NCBI GenBank assembly: GCA_030040455.1
Contig: JASHTR010000529.1
Coordinates: forward strand, 1 to 10,762
Direction of reading: 5' to 3'
DNA: 10,762 nt
Origin: Terriglobia bacterium
Lineage (GTDB): Bacteria > Acidobacteriota > Terriglobia > UBA7540
Below, piece after piece: positions 5,608 through 10,762 of this stretch. The notes beneath the pieces were generated by a model. The model was given only the letters and a program-made list of their open reading frames with translations. It was not told the origin of the DNA and made no database searches. The number at the start of each line of letters is the position of its first letter. The stretch's first letter is position 1. Both the position numbers and the translations under genes were made by a program.

Positions 5608-6504
5608 ATGCTCAAGATCAAGAGTATTCTTTATCCGACCGATTTTTCGAAAGCCTCGGCGGTAGCTTACGGGTATGCGGAGTCGCTTGCCGCGCACTAC
5701 GGCGCCAGGCTGTTCGCAATCCATGTTGCCCAGCCCGCTTTCTTCGCCTATCCGGACTACGCCTACACGGGTGCCGTAGCCGGAGTTTTTCGCGACCTTC
5801 GGGCCCACGCCGAGCAGAAGTTCGCGGAGTTTATGAAGGACCGTAGCGGCCATGCGGCGGAGCATGGAATTCAGGCGGAGTATGATCTCCTGGAAGGTGC
5901 CATTCCAAGTGAAATCCTTAACTTTGCGGAGAAGAGCGCTATCGACCTGATCGTTATGGGCACTCACGGGCGTAATGCAGCCGACCGGAGGACGCTGGGA
6001 TCGGTTACGGAAAAGGTATTGCGGAAAGCCTGCTGCCCCGTTTTGGCGGTCAGAAAGCCCGAGCATTCTTTTGTAACGCCGGGGGACAGAACCCAAGCGG
6101 TAGACTTGCGGAAGATTCTCTACTGCACGGATTTCTCGAAAGATTCGAGCCGGGCTTCGGACTACGCTTTTTCTCTGGCGATGGAGTATGGAGCCGAAAT
6201 CACGCTGTTGCACGTTCTCGAGGACGTGCCGGATGCGGGCGACGCTCAATTGGCCATGTCCGAGGTCAAATCGCGGTTGAGCGCCATCATCCCGCCGGAG
6301 GCTGGCGGCCGCTGCACAAGCCCCGTGAAAGTGCGGATTGGGCGTCCTTACCAGGAAATTGTCCAGCTCGCCGTCGAAGACCAAATCGATCTGGTTGTCT
6401 TGGGCGTCCGTGGGCGCAATATCGTCGATTTGGCCCTCTTTGGATCGACGACGTATCGAGTGATCCAATTGGGGCCATGCCCGGTGCTGGCGGTCCATAT
6501 CTGA
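5608..6504 (+). CDS. Universal stress protein with two UspA domains
   Basis: A 298-residue cytoplasmic protein with tandem Usp domains, about 1-150 and 165-298. Each starts with the family's first strand (KSILYPTDFSKAS and RKILYCTDFSKDS). Each has a complete nucleotide-binding signature G-x2-G-x9-G-S: GTHGRNAADRRTLGS in the first and GVRGRNIVDLALFGS in the second. Both copies therefore look able to bind ATP, with the conserved Asp near the start of each domain. The ATG at 5608 follows GGAGG by 9 nt. Such proteins act in survival of starvation, oxygen or energy stress, though the exact role is unknown. It appears to be a single gene: the sequence upstream is MITE and gene debris, so its original promoter may have been replaced. 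Confidence 0.93.
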   Translation: MLKIKSILYPTDFSKASAVAYGYAESLAAHYGARLFAIHVAQPAFFAYPDYAYTGAVAGVFRDLRAHAEQKFAEFMKDRSGHAAEHGIQAEYDLLEGAIPSEILNFAEKSAIDLIVMGTHGRNAADRRTLGSVTEKVLRKACCPVLAVRKPEHSFVTPGDRTQAVDLRKILYCTDFSKDSSRASDYAFSLAMEYGAEITLLHVLEDVPDAGDAQLAMSEVKSRLSAIIPPEAGGRCTSPVKVRIGRPYQEIVQLAVEDQIDLVVLGVRGRNIVDLALFGSTTYRVIQLGPCPVLAVHI

Positions 6505-6715
6505 ACCCGGACTACCAAGAGGCGCTGCCTCCATTGTAGGTTGCGTGCATGCTGCCTGATCGATAAGCCGCGAGGTGACAAAACAACTCGGCGCTGCCTC
6601 TTCCAAGGCCATTATTAAATCAGGCAGCTTTTACGCCAGCAAATCCCACGATCGGAAAAACGCCGACCGTAGCGGCCCTTGCTAACCCAATCCGCAGCCG
6701 TGCGTCCAATCTCCC
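6505..6715 (+). other. Intergenic region with possible terminator of the stress protein gene
   Basis: No gene is apparent. GAGGCGCTGCCTC (6518-6530) is a small self-complementary hairpin just past the stop codon. GCTGCCTGAT (6551-6560) and ATCAGGCAGC (6619-6628) are perfect 10-bp inverted repeats, and the second is followed by TTTT. They would make a large-loop terminator. GGCGCTGCCTC also recurs as an 11-bp direct repeat near 6590. The rest is featureless. Confidence 0.4.
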
Positions 6716-6730
6716 TGTGGTATCACCACA
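6716..6730. promoter_or_regulatory. Dyad 1, probable PadR operator
   Basis: TGTGGTATCACCACA has perfect 6-bp arms (TGTGGT/ACCACA) around ATC. It resembles dyad 2, with centres 33 bp apart, about three helical turns. It would cover the -35 region of a promoter whose -10 could be GTTAAT at 6739-6744. The promoter itself is a guess. Confidence 0.55.
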
Positions 6731-6748
6731 TCAGATGTGTTAATGCCA

Positions 6749-6763
6749 TGTGGCATCTCCACA
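6749..6763. promoter_or_regulatory. Dyad 2, probable PadR operator abutting the ribosome binding site
   Basis: TGTGGCATCTCCACA matches dyad 1 at 13 of 15 positions and has 5-bp arms TGTGG/CCACA. An overlapping inverted repeat ATGCCA-TG-TGGCAT (6743-6756) shares part of it. It ends where AGGAGAG (6763-6769) begins, so a bound repressor would block early transcription of padR and the permease. Confidence 0.55.
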
Positions 6764-6772
6764 GGAGAGAAT

Positions 6773-7126
6773 ATGCAGCCATCGAAAGTCGATCTTCTTC
6801 AAGGCACGCTGGACCTCATGGTGCTCCGCACATTAGTGGCCATGGGGTCGATGCACGGCTACGGCATTGCGCGGCGCATCGAGCAGGTAAGCGGGAACCG
6901 AGTCCTCCTGAACCAGGGGACGATCTATGCTTCGCTCGTGCGTTTGCAGCAGCGTGGCTCGATCTCGGCCGCATGGGGCACCTCAGAGAACAATCGCCAA
7001 GCCAAGTTCTATTCCGTCACCACGAAGGGCCGCAAACAGCTCTCTGAAGACGCTACGCACTGGCAGAGGCTTTCGAGCGTCGTCGGTCGCGTGCTCGCCA
7101 TGCCGGAAGGGGAGGGAAGCCGATGA
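6773..7126 (+). CDS. PadR-family transcriptional regulator
   Basis: A 117-residue winged-helix regulator. LLQGTLDLMVLRTLVAMGSM and then HGYGIARRIEQVS (about 7-39) is the typical PadR opening. It is followed by LNQGTIYASLVRLQQRGSI, the recognition helix region, and a wing ending KFYSVTTKGRKQL. The short C-terminal helix is typical of the compact PadR type that dimerises. The ATG at 6773 has AGGAGAG 5 nt upstream, while the earlier in-frame ATGs lie across the operator dyads. The stop overlaps the permease start (ATGA at 7123-7126), so the two genes are co-translated. The two dyads in front suggest autoregulation. The inducer is unknown. In Acidobacteriota such regulators regularly precede this permease type. 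Confidence 0.92.
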   Translation: MQPSKVDLLQGTLDLMVLRTLVAMGSMHGYGIARRIEQVSGNRVLLNQGTIYASLVRLQQRGSISAAWGTSENNRQAKFYSVTTKGRKQLSEDATHWQRLSSVVGRVLAMPEGEGSR

Positions 7127-9777
7127 TGGACACGATTTCCGAATGCTTCGCGCGCGTGCGGTCGTTCTTGCGGAAGCGGAAGCTTGACGAGGACCTCTCG
7201 AGCGAGCTTTCGGCTCACATCGAGATGGCCGTCGAGGACAACCTGAAGCAAGGAATGAGCCCTGAGGAGGCTCGCCGCCAGGCGCTCATCAAGCTCGGTG
7301 GTACCGAGCCGGCAAAAGAGCGCCACCGGGAAGCGCGGGGATTGCCCTTCCTGGACAGCATCCTCCAGGACCTGCGCTACACCTTTCGGACTTTAAAGCG
7401 GGATCGCAGCTTCACGATCATTGCGGTGCTCATTCTCGGTTTGGGTATCGGTGCCAACGTGGCGGTTTTCAGTGTCGTGAATACAATTTTGCTGCGCCCG
7501 CTGCCGCTGACGGATCCCCAGCAACTCGTCTGGATCGCTCCGCCTCCGACCAAGTGTGGCTTCTCCTGCGAGACATACTCTGCGGATGCATTTGAAGAAT
7601 TTCGCGCGCAGAATCGTTCTTTTCAAGACGTAACCGGTTATTTTGCCTTTACTACAGAGGACAATTTCAAGCTTATGGGACGCGGCGAGCCCGTCCCGGC
7701 CACCGGCATTTTCGTGGTCGGGAATTTTTTTCAAGTCTTGGGCGTTCAGCCGTCGCTCGGACGCTTATTCACCGCCGATGAAACAAGGAAAGGCAGTCAT
7801 CCGGTGGTTCTGCTTGCAAACGCCTATTGGAAACGCCAGTTTGCAGCCGATCCGAGGATCGTGGGCAAAGCCATCGATCTTAATGGGCAGCCGGTAACTG
7901 TGGTCGGGGTTCTGCCGCCGAGTTTCGATTTCGGTGCTGTATTTTCTCCGGGCGAAAAGGTCGATCTCTTCACACCCTATATTCTGGACGACTGGCGCGA
8001 CGATGGGAACGATCTCACCATGATTGGTCGGCTCAAGCCCGGCGCGAGCCTACCCCAGGCGCAGGCGGACGCGAACCTCGTTGTGCCGCAGCTCTACTTC
8101 AATACTAAATATCCGGACACAAAGGGATCTTACAAGACCATCGTCCTGAGCCCGCTGAAGACATATGTCACCGGCAGATTGCATCGTTCTCTGATTGTGC
8201 TGTGGTGCGCGGTGGGTCTGATTCTGCTCATTGTTTGCGTCAACTTGGCGAACCTTTTGCTTGGGCGCGCCGCCGCGCGAAGCAAGGAGTTTGCCATGCG
8301 CATTGCACTCGGAGCGGGGCGAAGACGGCTGATTCGTCAGTTGTTGACGGAGAGTCTGGTTCTCGCGGGCGCTGGCGCGGTGCTCGGCCTTGGAATCGCT
8401 TATGCCATCATCCAATACCTGGCTCATCAAGGATCGATTGCGCTCCCGCTCCTCAGCGATGTGCGTGTAGACGGTGACGTGCTGGCCTGGACCGTGCTCA
8501 TCGCGGTTGTCGCGGCCGTTCTCTTCGGTCTGTTTCCTGGCTTCAGAATCTCCGGCGTAAACCTGCAGGAGGCGCTTAAAGATGCCGGACCGGGAATGAG
8601 CGAAAGCAGAAAGCACGACCGTATGCGGGGCGTGCTGGTTGTCTCGGAAGTCGCCCTGGCCTGCGTGTTGCTGATCGGCGCGGGATTGCTGTTGCGAAGC
8701 TTTCTTCACGTGCTGGATGTCGACTTGGGATTCCAGCCTAGCCACGCCGCTGCGATCAAAGTTGACTACGACGATGGAGGCAGCCCGGCGAAGAGAGCCG
8801 TGATTTTCCAGCAGATTCTGGCCCATATCGAAGCCATCCCGGGGATCGAGGCCGCTGGAATGGTGGATTACCTGCCGCTGGGTCGGAACCGAAGTTGGGG
8901 CTATCTGAAGGTGAAAGGAAAACTCTATCGCCCCGGCGAGGCTCCGAATCCGCTTGTGTATGTCGTCACGCCGGGCTTTTTCCGAGTGATGGGCATGCGC
9001 CTGGTGGCTGGACGCGATTTTTCCTGGGACGATGGCCCAAAAGGGCAGCCGGTCATTATCATTAACCAGGCGCTTGCGCACGCGTTCTGGCCTCAGGGAA
9101 ATGCGGTGGGACAAATTGTCACCGGTAGTAATGGCACGGACATGCTCGTCATCGGAGTGGTGGATGATGTCCGCGAAACCAGTGTTGAGGGAGCGCCAGG
9201 ATGGCAAGCTTATTATCCGGCGACGCAACATTGGCCGGCTGGAGCGGAACTTGTGGTGAGATCGACTTTGCCGCCCGATACGTTGGCGACAAGCGTGCTG
9301 CACACCTTGCGTCAATTGAACCCGAACCAGCCTGCCGCAGCGTTTATGCCGATCCAACAGATCGTGGATCATGCCGTCTCGCCGCGTCGCTTTTTTATGC
9401 TGTTGGTCACGTGCTTTGCCGCCCTCGGCCTCCTTCTGGCGGCGCTGGGCATTTACGGCGTCATCTCGTACTCGGTTACGCGACGAACGCAAGAGATTGG
9501 CATTCGGATGGCGCTGGGCGCTACCCCCGGCAACGTTCAACTTCTGGTCATCCGAGCCACGCTGCGGCTGGCGCTCATTGGCGTTGCAATAGGCGTGGTA
9601 GCCTCTTTTGCTGTTGCGCGCTTGATTGCATCATTGCTGTTTGGAATTACTCCGTCTGACCCAACGACGTTTGCCGCGATTGTCCTGATCCTTGCTTCCG
9701 TGGCGTTCTTGGCGGGTTATCTTCCGGCGCGGCGCGCTTCCCGGATCGATCCCATGTCCGCGCTTCGTGCCAATTAA
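7123..9777 (+). CDS. FtsX/MacB-like permease, acidobacterial duplicated orphan permease type
   Basis: An 884-residue inner-membrane protein. Residues 1-90 are a soluble prefix with an antisense-like charged helix (LDEDLSSELSAHIEMAVEDN) and MSPEEARRQALIKLGG. The first membrane helix is near 97-125 (SFTIIAVLILGLGIGANVAV). A MacB-type periplasmic domain runs to about 350. A first FtsX block lies at about 355-435 with RIALGAGRRRLIRQLLTES, followed by further helices, a second periplasmic domain, and a second FtsX block from about 755 with QEIGIRMALGATPGNVQLLV. It ends ARRASRIDPMSALRAN, the usual terminus. So the permease is duplicated in one chain. No ATPase gene lies nearby, so it may use one elsewhere or act otherwise. 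Its substrate is unknown; MacB relatives export peptides or lipids. It overlaps padR by 4 bp with GGAGGG upstream. Confidence 0.93.
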   Translation: MMDTISECFARVRSFLRKRKLDEDLSSELSAHIEMAVEDNLKQGMSPEEARRQALIKLGGTEPAKERHREARGLPFLDSILQDLRYTFRTLKRDRSFTIIAVLILGLGIGANVAVFSVVNTILLRPLPLTDPQQLVWIAPPPTKCGFSCETYSADAFEEFRAQNRSFQDVTGYFAFTTEDNFKLMGRGEPVPATGIFVVGNFFQVLGVQPSLGRLFTADETRKGSHPVVLLANAYWKRQFAADPRIVGKAIDLNGQPVTVVGVLPPSFDFGAVFSPGEKVDLFTPYILDDWRDDGNDLTMIGRLKPGASLPQAQADANLVVPQLYFNTKYPDTKGSYKTIVLSPLKTYVTGRLHRSLIVLWCAVGLILLIVCVNLANLLLGRAAARSKEFAMRIALGAGRRRLIRQLLTESLVLAGAGAVLGLGIAYAIIQYLAHQGSIALPLLSDVRVDGDVLAWTVLIAVVAAVLFGLFPGFRISGVNLQEALKDAGPGMSESRKHDRMRGVLVVSEVALACVLLIGAGLLLRSFLHVLDVDLGFQPSHAAAIKVDYDDGGSPAKRAVIFQQILAHIEAIPGIEAAGMVDYLPLGRNRSWGYLKVKGKLYRPGEAPNPLVYVVTPGFFRVMGMRLVAGRDFSWDDGPKGQPVIIINQALAHAFWPQGNAVGQIVTGSNGTDMLVIGVVDDVRETSVEGAPGWQAYYPATQHWPAGAELVVRSTLPPDTLATSVLHTLRQLNPNQPAAAFMPIQQIVDHAVSPRRFFMLLVTCFAALGLLLAALGIYGVISYSVTRRTQEIGIRMALGATPGNVQLLVIRATLRLALIGVAIGVVASFAVARLIASLLFGITPSDPTTFAAIVLILASVAFLAGYLPARRASRIDPMSALRAN

Positions 9778-9786
9778 CATGCGAAA

Positions 9787-9842
9787 CCTCCCGCAAAAGG
9801 CACCAAGAACAACCCCTTTGTTTACTTTGCGCGAGGCTTTTT
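9787..9842 (+). terminator. Terminator between convergent permease and ackA
   Basis: CCTCCCGCAAAAG (9787-9799) pairs with CTTTGCGCGAGG (9825-9836) with one mismatch and one bulge, closing a loop of about 25 nt. CTTTTT follows on the plus strand. It lies 10 bp past the permease stop, and the ackA stop (9849) is just beyond, so it could serve both genes. Confidence 0.5.
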
Positions 9843-9848
9843 GGCTTG

Positions 9849-10762
9849 CTAACTTCGAATCCGTGTGATGAGCCTCAAGCAGGCTCGCGCGATCGCCCCC
9901 TCTTCCTGCGCTCGAATAATCAGAAGCCGCACCCTCGATTCAGCCGTGGCGATGTCCTGGTCTTGGTCCGCAGAGGGCAGAGCATTCTTCTTCGAATCCA
10001 GCTCCAGGCCTAAGAATCCGAGTTTTGCGCACGCCCCGGCGCGAACCTCCGCGGCATTCTCGCCAACACCCGCCGTGAACACCAAGGTGTCAACGCCACC
10101 CAGCACGGCAACCATGGCCCCGATGTAATATACGAGCCGATGGACATACAGGTCGAATGCGAGCTTCGCCCTCGGGTTTCCGTTATTCATCGCCGCGAGG
10201 ACCTCCCGCATGTCGCCTGAGACGCCCGAAACGCCGAGGAGCCCGGAGTTCCTGTTGAGCATCTCATCCAGACCGTTCGCCGTGAGACCATCGCGCCGCA
10301 TCAGGTAGGTAAGAATCCCGGGATCGATGGACCCTGAGCGTGTTCCCATCATGAGTCCTTCAAGGGGAGTGAATCCCATCGTGGTTTCCACGCTGCAGCC
10401 GCGTTCAATGGCTGCCAGAGAACATCCATTTCCAAGATGGCAGACGATCAACCGCAAGGAGTTCAAGCCCCTACCCAACATCTGAGCGGCCCGCTCAGCA
10501 CAGTATTGATGATTGATCCCGTGGAACCCGTAGCGGTGTATCCCTCGCTCCAGCCATTCGTAGGGGCCAGGATAAGCCGCGGCCGGTAGCGGCAACTGGG
10601 CGTGAAAAGCTGTATCGAAGACGGCCACCTGTGGGACTGAAGCAAGTTTTGCCTCGATGATTTCGATAGCCTCCAAGGCAGCGGGGTTGTGGAGTGGAGC
10701 AAAATCTGCCAGCCGTGCAATGCCGGTTTTAACTTCGGGCGTCACGACGGTGGGTTGAACGT
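9849..10762 (-). CDS. ackA: Acetate kinase, C-terminal part (runs off the right edge)
   Basis: Catalyses acetate + ATP to acetyl phosphate + ADP in the cytoplasm, usually paired with phosphotransacetylase. The visible 304 codons stay open to the edge, so about 90-100 N-terminal residues are outside the window. The GTG at 10745 is internal and not the start. Family signatures in order are [24 protein letters not shown] with the catalytic Asp, [41 protein letters not shown], and [13 protein letters not shown] near the C-terminus. Variations are GFHGINH where GFHGTSH is commonest, and RSGSIDP where RSGDIDP is common. The catalytic His and Arg are kept, so activity is likely. A propionate or butyrate kinase of the same superfamily is less likely. 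It converges with the permease gene. Confidence 0.93.
   Translation of the reverse strand, partial: VQPTVVTPEVKTGIARLADFAPLHNPAALEAIEIIEAKLASVPQVAVFDTAFHAQLPLPAAAYPGPYEWLERGIHRYGFHGINHQYCAERAAQMLGRGLNSLRLIVCHLGNGCSLAAIERGCSVETTMGFTPLEGLMMGTRSGSIDPGILTYLMRRDGLTANGLDEMLNRNSGLLGVSGVSGDMREVLAAMNNGNPRAKLAFDLYVHRLVYYIGAMVAVLGGVDTLVFTAGVGENAAEVRAGACAKLGFLGLELDSKKNALPSADQDQDIATAESRVRLLIIRAQEEGAIARACLRLITRIRS

Noticed and set aside
5527..6612. A 361-codon minus-strand frame across the universal stress gene
   Set aside because: It is antisense to two intact Usp domains, with no motifs and no ribosome binding site.
8050..9540. A 496-codon open frame on the minus strand inside the permease gene
   Set aside because: It is antisense to clear FtsX/MacB sequence, has a low-complexity His/Arg/Gln-rich composition and no recognisable domain. 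It is a by-product of the sense codon bias.
1..10762. CRISPR array, prophage, integrase or full insertion sequence
   Set aside because: No regularly spaced repeats, Cas genes, phage structural genes, recombinase or transposase motifs were found on either strand. The only mobile signals are the two MITE-like copies and the tRNA-linked cassette.

Overview
The window looks like chromosomal DNA of an Acidobacteriota member. The clearest sign is the PadR-like regulator overlapping an 884-residue FtsX/MacB-type permease that has a soluble N-terminal prefix and no ATPase beside it, an arrangement characteristic of that phylum. Remnants of a DUF2934/Hsp20-type protein and of a porin-like barrel next to c-type heme motifs fit the same origin. 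This is inferred from gene families, as there is no rRNA marker.

Layout. Positions 1-105 hold the hydrophobic tail of a gene that begins outside the window. A 165-bp MITE-like element (186-350) follows and abuts a periplasmic substrate-binding protein (353-1294). That gene sits 16 bp ahead of a diheme TsdA-like thiosulfate dehydrogenase (1311-2129). Convergent to it is a secreted GH27 alpha-galactosidase (3337-2156, minus). Next comes a short orphan winged-helix protein resembling the TumA/HVO_A0114 antitoxins (3433-3648).

The stretch 3774-4200 is a tRNA-Ser(GGA) gene with a GIY-YIG nuclease remnant attached to its 3' end. The last 15 bp of the tRNA region are repeated just past the nuclease, as a site-specific insertion at a tRNA would leave. 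A good sigma70-type promoter for the tRNA carries a 12-bp-arm palindrome over its -35 box.

The stretch 4381-5607 is scrambled. It has a two-helix small membrane protein, an in-frame barrel-to-cytochrome chimera with a frameshift, a second inverted MITE copy (5318-5487), and a truncated DUF2934/Hsp20-like N-terminus. Past this the genes are intact: a tandem-domain universal stress protein (5608-6504), the padR-permease pair (6773-9777) with two matching dyads in front, a likely terminator, and the C-terminal three quarters of acetate kinase (minus, running off the right edge).

How the parts relate. The substrate-binding protein and TsdA probably form one transcription unit in periplasmic electron transfer. 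PadR probably controls itself and the permease. No single new multi-gene system is evident. The most noteworthy structures are the MITE family and the tRNA/GIY-YIG cassette. Both frameshifts seen (about 4012-4016 and 5090-5094) are single-base contractions in homopolymers, so sequencing error is a real alternative to gene decay.
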